Source: Margaritifera margaritifera
Taxonomy: Eukaryota > Mollusca > Bivalvia > Unionida > Margaritiferidae
Length of the DNA: 64,000 nucleotides
Direction of reading: 5' to 3'
Assembly (NCBI GenBank): GCA_029931535.1
Contig: JAQPZY010001498.1
Coordinates: forward strand, 2,740,001 to 2,804,000
Under the pieces are notes generated by a model. It was not told where the DNA came from. It saw nothing but the letters and a program-made list of their open reading frames with translations, and made no database searches. The stretch's first letter is position 1. Each line of letters starts with the position of its first letter. Shown piece after piece: positions 35,842 to 48,490 of this stretch. Made by a program: the position numbers and the translations under genes.

Positions 35842-37581
35842 CAAAAATGAGATTATTTGAAAATATTAAGATTTAATTCTTAATTTCAACTATAATGTAT
35901 TAGGAGCTCGAGACAATTTACAAGGAGTCTCTGTACCTAATCTGAGAAAAGTATTTGCACGGCAGACACGCATTTTAATCTGCAAACAACTTTTCGCACA
36001 ACAAAATTAAAATCAAATTCGGTAACTAAATCATGGGTTCTAAATAAGATCACATAAGCCAAAAAACTAAACATGTGAATCAACTTTCCTTGACAGTATG
36101 CCATGTGAATAACCTTTTGAGAGAATTAGTACATGGCCTCTGTACGAATTGCCATTCATTTATCAGTATTAGCTTTACTAGAAATGTAGTGGGTACCTTT
36201 ACTTTAGCATTACATAATTTCTATTGTGAAAAATACTGTAGTTTCTTTGGGTACAAAATTACTAGGATACTCAGTGTCTTGACTTTTCAAGGCTAGTATA
36301 CCAGTTTTCATCCCTTAATCTCAAATAACTTTAAAGGAAAGGGAAAGTATGATGGAAAAAGTCAAATACTGAGCCATGACATTGACCATGAAGATAGTAC
36401 CCCCAATGTGGTATGTGAAACTTTCTAGTGATGATTTATAAGTATACCAAGTTTCATCCCTTAATTTAAAACAGCTTTAAAGTTAAAGAACGGAAACAAA
36501 AGTGTGATGGATGCATACATGCCAACCCCTCGAGCGGTATAAGCGTGACCTACGTGGCAAAAAAACGTAATCTGAGCATAAAAAGTGTAATCTATATATT
36601 ACATGCCACAATTACAACAAATTGTATGAAAAATGTACATTTGGTTTTGCTACTAACCTGGATCTGCAGCTGGTTAAAGTTCTTATCACAAATGGGCAAA
36701 ATCCATGTGGATTAGTACCAGAATACACACACAAAACATATTGACAAATTATTTATATACAACACTCGCTTTATCTAGTCTACATGTTGAACTTTCGCTG
36801 AATGATCAAGTCAAGTCCAGAAATTCTGCAATGAGCAACCTGAGTGCTGTATTACATCACTCTCATATTCTTCTTTTTAAATTTGTAAAGCACTGTTGAT
36901 TTTTCCTTTTTATGATCAAGCATGTTTTGAAATTTAAAAAGATCCCTCTCCTCTAACATTTTTCAGTCATATAACATCACGAGTTACATCGATAAAACCT
37001 GTTTTGCTTAATATCTGGTGCCATTTTGTTTTAAAGTACAGACTGGTCCATGACCTAAATATATTATCAAAATATAATGAATCTGTGAGATAAAAAAATT
37101 AAAATTGAAGAAACCTGTCTGTTTTCTTGGAAATGTGTCATATACAGCTGCTTTAAATAGAATATAAGGAAAGTACATGTAGGTCTATGATGGACAAATG
37201 TACTTTTATGCTATTCTTACACAGCAGTCATTTTTTTTAGAAGATTCTCAAATTTATATGATGTGTAAGATTAAAGAGATGAAAATAAAAATGACAAACA
37301 CAACTTTTTATTGTTTAAGTTTTAATTTTTTTAATGTACCAAAAAGCGTAATCCATATACAGGCAAGCATAAGACATAACTAGGTGAAAAAAGTGTAATG
37401 ATTATGCCAAAAGCGGAATGGTTGGCATGTATGTGGATGGATGGAAATGCAGATACTATGTCCCCTGCCTTTTTGAAGAAAGAGGGAGACAAAAAATGTA
37501 GTACAGAGCTTAGCTCTTGAATGATTAAACAAATAAAATGAAACAAAAAAAGAAACACAGATATAACATAGATACAATATA
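34771..37581. other. AT-rich DNA; AG/ACAG microsatellite at 35807-35840
   Basis: A (AG)n followed by (ACAG)n tract lies at 35807-35840. No exon or RNA gene is recognised elsewhere. Confidence 0.45.
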
Positions 37582-37753
37582 CAGTACTCCCTCAATATAA
37601 GACTTTAAATGGGAGTCACAAAACTGCCTTATAATGAAGTACACGATATTACACATCACTTTACAATTATATAACAAAATGGGATCCACAGCCAAACCTG
37701 CCTTATAAAAGGAACTGTGTTATAATGAAGGGCCCTATAGTGAGGGAATACTG
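37582..37753. mobile_element. Tigger/pogo-like MITE with TA target duplication
   Basis: The ends CAGTACTCCCTCAATATAAG and, inverted, CAGTATTCCCTCACTATAGG flank 172 bp, with TA on each side (37580-37581 and 37754-37755). A TA target and a CAGTA-CTCCCTC-type end are typical of pogo/Tigger elements. It ends about 17 bases from the splice donor of the neighbouring coding exon and so lies in the intron. Confidence 0.8.
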
Positions 37754-37770
37754 TACACGTATAAACTCAC

Positions 37771-37975
37771 CAGACTCTAAATCAATTCTGATCTTCTCTC
37801 CCAGCACTGGTAGATTTAGGTATATCACAACTTTCTTGTTACAAGAGTAAGTGGAACCCAGGAACTTGGCAATGTCCTGACAAGCATCTGCTATTGATGT
37901 CCATGCAGTGGGGTTAGGGGTTAGAGGCCCCTGGGTGGGGGTTTTCTGGCTGGGCTGCAGCCCACACCAGGCCAT
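37771..37975 (-). CDS. first coding exon of the membrane-protein gene
   Basis: Seen: the minus-strand ATG at 37975 sits in GCTAGCATGG, which has A at -3 and G at +4. It opens 68 codons plus one base ending at donor G|GTGAGT (GT at 37770-37769). The translation starts MAWCGLQPSQKTPTQG, is proline-rich early, and then has WTSIADACQDIAKFLG and VVIYLNLPVLGEKIRIDLES. An in-frame stop lies 27 bases upstream of the ATG, supporting it as the start. The exon ends in phase 1 with a G, which joins to TG of the acceptor exon at 8537 to make GTG (Val). Upstream sequence to an acceptor at 38102-38101 has stops in every frame and would be untranslated leader. The product is not recognised. A longer protein starting in another exon cannot be excluded but would need a different acceptor. 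Confidence 0.6.
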
Positions 37976-38100
37976 GCTAGCTTTAACCCCCAGTGTCCAT
38001 TATCAGCAGAACTATTGATTAACCTCTCCTATTTATGCACCATGCAGTCATTGGTCAGCCTCACTCTTGATGAAGGGGATTTGGGTACTGATGCTGCTGC
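37976..38100 (-). promoter_or_regulatory. probable 5' untranslated part of the exon
   Basis: A strong acceptor (TTTGTTTATTTGTTGTAG on the minus strand, AG at 38102-38101) is followed by GCAGCAGCATCAG and stops in all three frames before the ATG at 37975. A tiny upstream frame (ATGGTGCATAAATAG) is present, which could dampen translation. That the leader is used is inferred. Confidence 0.45.
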
Positions 38101-38102
38101 CT

Positions 38103-41100
38103 ACAACAAATAAACAAAATAATCAATAGACTTCATCACAAATTTCCTTATTCCAATACATTAACAATTTAAATGCAAACTTCATTGGATAGGTAAATCC
38201 TCATAACCTGGGATATAGAATGGTCATTGATTACTTCCACAGCATTTATGACCATGGCAATAAAAGTATATGTGAGCTCCTGCTGGTGAACAATTTACAA
38301 TACAAAGCACTAGAGTATTGATTGCAGTAAATATTGAGATTTTGGGTCTTTAATCAGGCATGCAATGTACTACAGATGCAATTATTGCTACTAAAACAGG
38401 AGCTAGCTGTTGGATTTTGCAAATGAACATGCATAAATGGAGTCCTGTATATAGAAAACTGTAGACCAACTTTTGAAAACTGAATCAAGGACCAGGTTGG
38501 ACTTCCTGGAAACAGAGGCCCTAGCAATTGAGGTCTGTCCAATTGGACACTAAATGGACTAGGAGCAGACAACCTGTTAATAGTTATGCTGATGTATGTG
38601 ATAAAAAAAATTTAAAAAATTAAAATATAAAATAATGAATATAAAAAAATAGATGTTATGCTAATTGCAGTGAGACAATAAATCATGGTAAGAGAAGATA
38701 TATCACTGCTTGTAAAACACATGCACATGTAGCAGTCTCCATTACACATATGCATGCCAAAACATGCATGTATTTAACAGCCAACATACACTATCCATCT
38801 TCTTCACATCAAAATGTGTTTATGTCTGACTCCAGCTGGATGAAAATATCATCTCATAAAATACATGTACAGAATTCCAAATATCTATTCATAGTATCCA
38901 ATCTTTCTAATTCATTCACTGAATAAAAAAAATATCAACATTTCTTGCGGTAAATGCATGGAATTCCTCCAGATATACAAGTTTCCAACTGGGCTGTTGT
39001 AGGATGATAAATCTCAAGGTGATACCAGTCTAACAAGGGCATCCCAGATTCTACAGACAATGGGTGTAACTTCTAAAATCTCAAAATGATTTTTGTTGAA
39101 AAAATGCAATAATATCTGGAATACCATTAAGTAAGTACTTTAGTGGAAATGATTATTAATTACACATTTTCCTGTAATTGTGTTGTAAGGTTAAAAATAC
39201 ATGAGTCTACTCATCCCACTAAATCCCAAGCATTGCTCTACCCACATGAAGATACAAACTTCATTCCATGAAAAAGTTCTCCTGTATCAAACACCAGTGG
39301 AACTGCCAATTATTCTGTGGGGAGGCCTGTTGTTTGGAGATGGCATAGTAAGTGTTTGTATGTTTACTGAAACAGGACCAAGTTATGGATTCATTTTGCA
39401 AATGGGGAGGGGGGGGGGTTAAGGTTGAATATGATTCATCTTCTAGTTAAATTCATAAGTCTCCTTCTGACTGGGGCAAATTAGCTCATTTCTTTGTTCA
39501 AGCAAAGATGACCTGTTCTGCAATTTTAAGTTTCTTTCCAATAGTGACTGAAGTCAGATACTTGTATATGATAAATTAAATAATGACCATTTTCTTCATA
39601 TAATTAAGACATGTAATATACATGTATTTGTGTAATAGTAACCAAATTTAAAAAAAGACAATACTGAAAAGCATCCAATTTTTTTAAAATATAAAATGTA
39701 AAATGCTAATGATGAATACATAAAAAGTTAGAAAGTGCAAATTATGGACAAATAGATAATATTAATAATAAATTTTTCACAAGAATAACTTTTTAAATTA
39801 TTCATGTATCTACAACCCATATAAATATATAAAGAACATGGTATACTAATACTTACATAAAAGTTGAAAAATTACTCAAACATTTAAGAAGATCCAGGTA
39901 TATTATAGTATTGGATTGAAATTAAAGAGGTTTATATATATCCAACTCTAAAAGTTCTACCTTTACCTAATCACGTAGATCAGTAGTTATAGGTTACTAG
40001 GTCTCTTTACCGTCAAAAGTAGGCATCAAGTTCAAGATCAAACATTACAATGTTCAAGGTAAAACAAGTATGAGGAAATGAACAGTGTGCCTGTACATAT
40101 ATTTAGAAAGGAACATTGATTTAAACTGAAGGAGACAAAGGATTAAGCAAAAATAAATACATGTTATCAAGGTGTACGTGCAAAGAAACATTTCCAGCTA
40201 AATTTCTTACTTTTTGTAGGTGCATTACAGTCAATAACTTAGAAAGGAAAAGATATCCTCTAAGGAATCAGATTAAATTGGAATAAAGTTGTTTCAACTT
40301 GTTTGATTACTAAATTTTATTATTTTTTCTTTACAAATTTTGGTTCATACACTATGCTTCTTTCCTAATATAAAGTGTTTTTCTTTCTTTCTCTTCTCTC
40401 CCAAATCTTGCTTTAAAAAGTGATTTAATACTTTTAGGATTTTTTAATTTCTGGGTTTTTATATTACATGTATCTAGAACTCTGCAGTAAGGTTGCATGT
40501 CCTGATTAGTTCTCCTCCCCCTCCCATTCATCCTTCAAGCACTGTCCACCTCCACCCTCCTGGGTGGATCAAAATGGTGGCAGTGGGAGCGGGGAATCAA
40601 AATTCAAAGACCACCATACACATCTAGCCAACACCTAAGCTGTCTTACAGTGACCTATTTTGGGATTTTTGCCTAAAACACCAAGTACATGCTCTCAGAT
40701 GTTCTTGGGTGTTCATGGTTAAAAATGCCATAACAACTAGAGTTGATCTCACATTTGTTTGTTTATTTGTAGTAGCAGTTTACGACATTTCAGCAAAATA
40801 GTGGCTATATGGTGCCAATTAAAGGTATATGTCTGAAAAATGTAAAAATGAATTGCACAAAAACCAGAGGAAGATAAACCCTTCCAAATAATTGTAAATG
40901 TTAAGTACAACAAGATGAAATATAAAACATAAAATATGTTAAAGTTCTGTAAAATGTATATAAAACAAAAGATAAAGCTAGCACAAGTAAAATCCCTGGT
41001 ACATCCTCGTGCAGTTTCTTCAAGCAGTTAACGTTAAAAAAATACTTCTGCATCACAGGGTGGAAATTGACACACTCGACAGTTAATCTCAGAACAACAA

Positions 41101-41699
41101 ACAATAGCGCATCACACTCGTCATGTTTCACCATCTTTGTTCTCATCACTCCTACATTAGAGGTGGCATGACTTCTCAGCCTGAGAATGATGTTCACAAA
41201 CAATTTTCTTTTCATTAGGTTAGGGCGAAAAGGACCATGAGGACGTTATTTATGTGTCAAGAACTGCCTCACCCAAAGATGCTAAGTGTTCACTACATGC
41301 TGCAGCAGGGCAACACTACTTTCCTACATTTTTTTGGGAGAACTCTGCCACCTGGGATCTCATGTTCCTATATAAAACAATGTACTACATGTACATGTAG
41401 GTACAAAACATTTTACATGCACACACTTTGATGTATGCACACACATACAAGTGTACCTATGGAAAGGATCACAAAAACAATAAAAAATAACCATGTTTTC
41501 TTAGATAATGAAAGCATCGGTAGAGAAATATTGTGCAATTATCAAAAAAATTACAAAACCAGATATATCAAGCACCTTTTTTTTCTGATAGTTTATGCAC
41601 CTTTTTTTTCTGATAGTTTATGTTAGTTTAAGTATGACATGATTATGGCCAATATAATAATTAAGAATCAAATCAAGGAAGAGGTCTGCCTGCAGACTA
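38103..41699. other. AT-rich DNA; dispersed repeat fragment at 38440-38505
   Basis: The fragment matches 26157-26215 (GAAAACTGTAGACC and nearby). No coding exon or RNA gene is supported in the rest. Confidence 0.4.
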
Positions 41700-41880
41700 C
41701 CATCTGTCCTCACTTATACGTCCAACTGCAAACAACACAGACCCTGATCTGCCATTGTATAATGCACCATCAGATCAGGGTCTATGTTGTTTGTTCTACT
41801 GATTACTCCTAACAAAATCCATAGACACAGATCTGCTTGTGCATTGATCTACTTATAAGCGAGTACATATGGTACCAATT
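41700..41880. mobile_element. double-hairpin MITE, copy with deletion
   Basis: The left end CTCACTTATACGTCCAACTG and right end ACTTATAAGCGAGTACATAT flank one complete hairpin (CAGACCCTGATCTGCCATTG and its partner). The second hairpin is partly deleted after CAGATCTGCTTGTGCATTG. Confidence 0.75.
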
Positions 41881-42574
41881 TCACATTCTGCATCAAACGT
41901 ATAAATCTGGCAATAAAATTTCTGGTGAAAATGGCTGACAAAAAAAATGTTTGTAAGCACAAGTTATGCCCGAAAACCAGTGGTTTAACTCTACAATTTA
42001 GCGCTGCTAAACTTTTTACAGTGAACAGCAATTCTGTGCAAACAAATGATTCCTGATGTAATCATAATCTCACAACATTGGCAGGCAAATGACAGTCATT
42101 CCCTATATTAAATATAATCTGTTCGAATAAGTACCCGTGTCTGACTCCTATATGTAACAGGACACTTTTAACTCCTATTCCTGCTAATTTAGAAGGAAAT
42201 TATAGTAATAAAAACGAAGTCTTATCCTTCTCAATTCAATCAACATAAAAAACAAAAATGAAAAAGTTCATTCTTTTAAAGACCTGTAATAGCTTATAGT
42301 TATTGATTGGACCATATCAGGCCTACACTGAGCAAATGGATCTTTGTCAACAGCCAGGATCTCAATACTCTTTATTGCATAATGCATTGCTTGTTTGGTG
42401 TACACCACTGCCCGCTGTAGCTGAATTTGATTTTAGCTCAAAAAATGTAAAATGGAAAAAGTTTAATGTAGTTAAAACTATGGTTAGTGATCCAGATAAG
42501 AGGCATATTGGTATAAATTATGCATAACAAAAATCAAATTTTGCCCAAATTTTATTTCAGAAACTTACTTGTAT

Positions 42575-42702
42575 AATTGCTTCCAAGTCAAATTCAACTG
42601 CAAACAACAAAGACCCTGATCTGCCAACACATTATGCAATAGCAGGTATGGGTCTGTGCAGTTTACAGTTGGACTTGACTTTAAGCAAGAATATATAGTA
42701 TT
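42575..42702. mobile_element. double-hairpin MITE, internally deleted copy
   Basis: CAAGTCAAATTCAACTGCAAAC and GTTGGACTTGACTTTAAGCA form the ends. Only a hybrid hairpin (AGACCCTGATCTGCCAACAC and TAGCAGGTATGGGTCT) remains between them. Confidence 0.7.
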
Positions 42703-43794
42703 TAATACATTCCAAAAAAAGAGTAGGCCTTGTTATCTCTTAACAGCAGCACCCCTCTCTTATCACCATACCTAACGCTGCACTGTGTACAGTTAATTTT
42801 GCTGTAGGTGATATCCAATCAAATGCTAAGATTCACTGTTGCTAAGACTGTCATGTCCTCAGAGAAATAAGTTCATAATTTGTAAAGTGGTGATGGCTGA
42901 ATGTAATGGACAAAACCCCGATTACTAGCTTCTTTTCAACACAAAGTTGCTCAGTTTCTGAGTCAACATTGGACTCTGTTTTCAAACCAATTATAGGTCA
43001 TAGATGAGATAATCGATGATGTATTTTAGAATCTGAAAATATAAAAGCACACAGTCAGCAGTAAAGTACTGGAAACCTATAGTGGGAGGGGGTAAGATAT
43101 AACCCCTGACTAGAAATTGAGTCGAGTGCAATTGCACAAAAAAGAACTATTATATAAACATACAAATGAGATGAAAATGTATACAAAATCTTTTATAAAA
43201 ATAGTCAAATTATGGAAAAAATGTTGTATTCTTCAAAGTATGTGTGGTACTCTTTGGGTTAAAAACTTCGATGAAGGAACTATCATGATGTACAACCCCC
43301 CAAACATATTAGACTTTTTGAGGGAATGCAGTTTATACAACAAATTTCAATAATTTATTTTAAAGTTTGTTTATTTGTTACCTTTATATTGTATATACAT
43401 TTTACAGCATTTTTACATCTTTCCCTTTTAATTTATCCTGTAGTTCTTCACATTTTAAATGTATTTGGAAGCATTTATCTTCCTCAAGGTGTTCTGCAAT
43501 TCTTCATTTTTACATTTTTAGAACATTGCTTTTGATTGGCATGATATAGCCGTTATTGTGCTGAGATGCCATTAAATGCTAATAGATACATACATAAAAA
43601 CTGAGCAATAACATACTCCCATGATCTAAAAATTATCTGGAGCAGTATATGGTAAAGTTTTCAACACCATGCTACCCTTACAAGATACACAGGAAAAGAA
43701 AATATTTCTATCACCTACTGGTATATGTAGCAGCATGATCTATAATCACATGCGGGCCTGGAGATGTAAAACAAACTTGATGCATCCTCTTGCA
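42703..43794. other. AT-rich DNA, no gene recognised
   Basis: No supported feature. Confidence 0.4.
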
Positions 43795-43955
43795 TATTTT
43801 GGAAAAGGTGACTAATGGGAGGATCAGGTTCGAATCCTACTATCAGATAACCCCAGTTCAGCTACATGTACCATGGTGTGTCCTTGGGCAAATCTACCTT
43901 GGCACTCAATAACTTGCTTGCATTGCTGTGGCGTAAAACACCAAACAACCAAATG
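43795..43955 (+). mobile_element. SINE remnant
   Basis: GGATCAGGTTCGAATCCTAC keeps a good pol III B box. The A box side is lost. ATGGTGTGTCCTTGGGCAAA downstream resembles the complement of the body seen at 44380-44545. Confidence 0.55.
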
Positions 43956-44006
43956 TTTAATAAAATGCAGAAATACATGTATACTGTTTTATTTCAATAC
44001 AGTAGG

Positions 44007-44009
<3 letters not shown>

Positions 44010-44051
<42 letters not shown>
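44010..44051. repeat. (AT)n microsatellite
   Basis: An uninterrupted AT dinucleotide run. The Tyr-Ile repeat in overlapping frames is an artefact. Confidence 0.95.
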
Positions 44052-44054
<3 letters not shown>

Positions 44055-44379
44055 CTCCCCAAGAAATGTGACAAAGAAAGGTTTCTCTTATGTGAGCATC
44101 AACAACACTCTTTTGCAGAAAAGCAACATCAAACAACAAAGTTTTAAAACATGTGAATAATGAATATATTGGCACAATGACATATTCTCAATACTAGGGA
44201 TTAACATGTGTAGGTTAGTCTCTGAAGATCCTAATTTTATTAAAAGAATAACTGATTTCATATTTGTTGACCAAAGGTGATCACAGGAAACACAATACTG
44301 CACTTACATATGCTGCATTGAAAGGCCTCACCTGTCCATAACAGCACTGCAAATTTTAAATTACAACCGCTATTTTTTT

Positions 44380-44545
44380 GGTCAGTTTTAACAACACTTT
44401 TAACACATTATTGGCTATATAATGCCAAGGAAATGGAAGCAAAGTGCCTTACCCAAGGACACACCATGGTCTGGCCTAGGCAGGTACCTAACCCACAGCT
44501 CTTGGATTACACGTCCAATACTCTACCAACTGAGCTGCAGTCATG
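44380..44545 (-). mobile_element. tRNA-derived SINE (Thr/Val-like head)
   Basis: On the minus strand GCAGCTCAGTTGGTAGAGTA followed by TTGGACGTGTAATCCAAGAG has a tRNA D arm and anticodon stem-loop (TGT in the loop). GTGGGTTAGGTACC is a decayed B box. The body contains AAGGCACTTTGCTTCCATTT and GGCATTATATAGCC, the domain shared with the SINEs at 178 and 51125. Confidence 0.8.
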
Positions 44546-44904
44546 TGGTGGTGCAATCAATGAGAAATGATTTTTCTGCACTAGTTTAATCTTTACAACG
44601 CTGTTGTGTAAAAACTATTGCCCTCATTAAATTCAAATTTGTGGTGATTGAAAGAGCATAGTTAAAAGCACCATTTTATTAAATAATTAACATTTTGATA
44701 TTTTTCACGAAACCAGCCATGCTTTTTACCTTAAATTTATACGAATATAACAAATACACATACAAACAAGCACTAATACAGAGTCAGTAAAACCTCCCTT
44801 AACTGTACATTGTCATGACCAAATATTTTGGCTTTTTTTTTTGTAGAGATAGCTAATATACAGATAATTTATTAGTATTTCCAGATTAGACCTAAAACAA
44901 TAGT

Positions 44905-46315
44905 CCCTGACGAAGGGACTGACACTCTACTGGGTGAAAAGAATTTATAGGAATTCAAGATAAGTCCATTTCTCCCTTTTAACTGCTGAGTGTTGAAACC
45001 ATCTCTGATTGCTTCAGCGATAGAAAATTGTTCAAAATTTGTTGTGATGCACATATTGGATGTCAGCTTGGCTCCATTTTCATTTCAGAAAACGCAGACA
45101 TCATTAGAAGTGTTTTGGTGAAAACCCCATGTCATAATCTATTCAGGAGTAGTGACAACAAGATTTTTAAGACAGTCATTGTGGCAGTCATATTGAATGT
45201 ACGACTGGTACCATTTTCATTTAGAACTTAGTAGGTATCATAAGACAGCTATTGGTGAAAACCCCATGTTGATATAGCCATCCATTTAGGAGGAGTAGAG
45301 ATAACAATATTTTCAAGATATGACTTTCCATTCTAGAGTAGCAATATCAAGATTTTCAAGATGACTGCTGTGGTGGCCATATTGGACATCATATTGGCAC
45401 CATTTTCATTTAAGACTAACTGTACATCATAAGAAGTCTTTTAGTGAAAACCTCATGCTGATACAACCATCCATTCAGGAGGAGTAGCAATAACAAGATT
45501 TTCAAAATGGCCACTGTGTGGTGGCCATATTGGATTTCAGATCAGCACCATTTTCATTTAAGACCAACTGGACATCATAAGAAAGCTTCTGGTGAAAACC
45601 CCACATCAATATGACATTCTGTTCAGTAGAGTTGTAATAACAAAATGTTTAAGATGGCTGCAACAGTGGCCATATTGGATATCAGATTGGCAGCATTTTT
45701 ATTTAGGACCAGCTAGACATCATAAGAAGCCTTTTAGTGAAAACCCCATGTTGATATGACAATCCATGTAGGAGCAGTAGGGATAAAAAGATAGGAAGGC
45801 TGTCATGGCAGCCATATTAGACATTAAATTAGCACCATTTTCATTTAGGATCAACTAGGCATCATAAGATTTCTTTCAGTGAAAACCGCATGCTGATATG
45901 ACCATTCATGTAGGAGGAGTAGTGATAAGATTTTCAAGATGGATAACAAGATTTTCAAGATGGCTGCCATGGTGGATATATTGGATGTCAGATCAGCACC
46001 ATTTTCGTTTAGGACTAACTAGTCATCATAAGAAGTCTTTAGTGAAAAACCCATGTTGATATGACCATCCATGTAGGAGAACTAGTAATAAGATTTTCAA
46101 GATGGCCACTGTGACAGCCATATTGGACATCAGATTAGCACCATTTTTACTTAGGACCAACTGGACATCACAAGAAGTCTTTCAGTGAAACCCCATGTTG
46201 ATATGACCATCTATTCAGGAGAAGTAGCGATAACAAGATTTTAAAGATAGCTGCCATGGTGGCTATATTGGATGTCCAAGCACCACCATTTCCCTTTAGG
46301 ACCAACTAGACCATG
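44905..46315 (+). mobile_element. pearl-like element with about ten core repeats
   Basis: The head (AAGGGACTGACACTCTACTG, AACTGCTGAGTGTTGAAACC) precedes a long tandem core. Each unit of roughly 150 bp has AAGATTTTCAAGATGGCTGC, TGGCCATATTGGA, CACCATTTTCATTTAGGAC, ACATCATAAGAAGTC and GTGAAAACCCCATG. The tail hairpin is missing at the right end, where ordinary sequence resumes. Nothing is encoded. Confidence 0.85.
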
Positions 46316-47489
46316 GAATGAATGTATGTATGTGTGTTGTTGTAATCTGCTATATAATTACCATATTTATCCAATGACATGTCAATGCTTGATAAGCTCC
46401 CCCACCCCATTTTAAAAAATTCTGGCAAGTATTTACCAACCCAGGTTCCGTTCATTTTGCATTTTTGGAAGTCCTGAACTTCCATGGTTGGAAATTTGGA
46501 AGTCCCATACTTCAAGCCTGTAAGTCCCATCATTGCATGTACCTGAACACATGTAAATAAACTTACCATCCTATCCTGACAAGAGAGAAATATTTCCACT
46601 GTAAAAACAATATACATGTGCAGGGTTCAGCAAATTTTTTCCACAGCCACTTCTGCAGGACAGGTGACTTGTAAAACCAATAATTTTTCTTACAGATTCT
46701 GTCATTTGTCTATGGTTTTCAAAATGGCCAAATATTGAAAGAAGCCCTAGGTTCAAGATCATTAATTCATAGAATGCAAACTTTAAGAATTACAAAAGAC
46801 TTACTGTGTGGCAACAAAAGACTTGATGACTTGCAAGATACTAACACAATGATGATGACTAGACAGGAAAAAACAAGTGAGTCTGCATTGTTTCTTTGCT
46901 GAGTGCTGTAAATCAATCAGTAAGCAAATTACTGGCTCTGGTAATATATATCAGTGTCACTTTACAACTATAGGGAGGACACACATGTATTATCCGAGCA
47001 TATAGGTAGAAGAAAGGGAAGTCCCCCCGCCCCCTCCCCCCCGAACCATCCACTGGTAGGTAGAATCTCTTAAAGTAAACACTGGCACAATATAATATTC
47101 TGGGACATCCATTAACAGAAGCCCTATTTACTAAGGATATTTGTATCTGATAAACTGCCCATCCAATACTTGTTGACAATTTATCAGGCTGTACCTCTGG
47201 TCCTATCATGGGAGAAATACTGACAAATCCCCAAACTTCACCAATATAGCACAAGCCATCAGTCAATTGCTTATAAGAAACTCCCGTGGACCACCAACCA
47301 ATCTTGCAGGACAGATGCAAGACTCTGGGGCACCACAGCTCAACTAATGGCTTTGCCAATCAGATAGTTATTATTAAATGGATCCACCTGTTGAGTAGGT
47401 TACTGACCAATTAAGTTGGTCTAACAAAAATGAAACAATGGATTGGCATTAAAAAAAGAATATCTGCTACTCTCTTGGAAAAATTAGTA
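46316..47489. other. no recognised gene; unassigned 148-codon minus-strand frame at 46913-47359
   Basis: The minus-strand frame 46913-47359 is the longest in the window. It has no recognisable domain, no signal peptide, a low-complexity glycine/arginine stretch over a C/G tract, and no convincing splice sites at its ends. It is recorded as an unassigned reading frame and not called as a gene. Confidence 0.3.
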
Positions 47490-48256
47490 ACATCCACGAT
47501 GAAAAGGTACTATCATCCACGATGTAAAGGTACTATCATTTAACGATGTATAGATACTATCATCCACAATGTAAAGGTACTTTCACCCATGATGTAAAGG
47601 TACTATCACCCTTGATGTAAAGGTACTATCACCCATGATGTAAAGGTACTATCACCCATGATGTAAAGGTACTATCACCCATGATGTAAAGGTACTATCA
47701 TCCACGATGTAAAGGTACTATCATCCACGATGTAAAGGTACTATCATCCACGATGTAAAGGTACTATCATCCACAATGTAAAGGTACTATCATTTAACGA
47801 TGTATAGATACTATCATCCACAATGTATAGTTACTATCATCCATGATGTAAAGGTACTATCATCCACGATGTAAAGGTACTATCACCCTTGATGTAAAGG
47901 TACCATCATCCACGATGTAAAGGTACTATCATCCACGATGTAAAGGTACTATCATCCACGATGTAAAGGTACTATCATCCAGGATGTAAAGGCACTATCA
48001 CCCTTGATGTAAAGGTACTATCATCCACGATGTAATGGTACTATCATCCACGATGTAAAGGTACCATCATCCACGATGTAAAGGTACTATCATCCACGAT
48101 GTAAAGGTACTATCACCCTTGATGTAAAGGTACTATCATCCACGATGTAAAGGTACTATCATTTAACGATGTATAGATACTATCATCCACAATGTAAAGG
48201 TACTATCACCCATGATGTAAAGGTACTTTCATCCACGATGTAAAGGTACTATTATC
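47490..48256. repeat. 23-bp tandem repeat, about 33 copies
   Basis: The unit is GATGTAAAGGTACTATCATC plus CAC. Variants change CATCCAC to CACCCAT or CACCCTT. A distinctive variant pair, CATTTAACGATGTATAGATA followed by an ATCCACAATG unit, occurs near 47537, 47791 and 48160. Repeats abut directly with no unique spacers, so this is a satellite and not a CRISPR array. Confidence 0.95.
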
Positions 48257-48407
48257 CTAAGATGAAAGTCAGGACACTGGACAGTAAGTTTAAGAGCTTT
48301 ACTTAGTTAAAATCAAGAAACAGCTAAGGTGAACAGCGACGTGTAAAACTTATTCAACACAATGTAAAATAGACACTGTGTATGGAGTTGATCCCAGAGA
48401 AACCAAA

Positions 48408-48490
48408 CCAATGCCATTATAAACACTCATCTGGATAATATATAAACCAACCCAATGCCATTATAAACACTTATTTGGATAGTATATAAA
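48408..48490. repeat. two-copy direct repeat, about 50 bp
   Basis: CCAATGCCATTATAAACACT followed by ATATAAACC occurs twice in a row with a few differences. Confidence 0.7.

Noticed and set aside
43866..44160. Two plus-strand frames of 93-95 codons
   Set aside because: They cover a SINE remnant and an (AT)n tract.
44480..44545. tRNA-Thr-like gene on the minus strand
   Set aside because: The D arm and anticodon arm pair, but the T arm is decayed and a SINE body follows directly.
47490..48256. Possible CRISPR array
   Set aside because: The 23-bp units abut with no unique spacers and the genome is eukaryotic.
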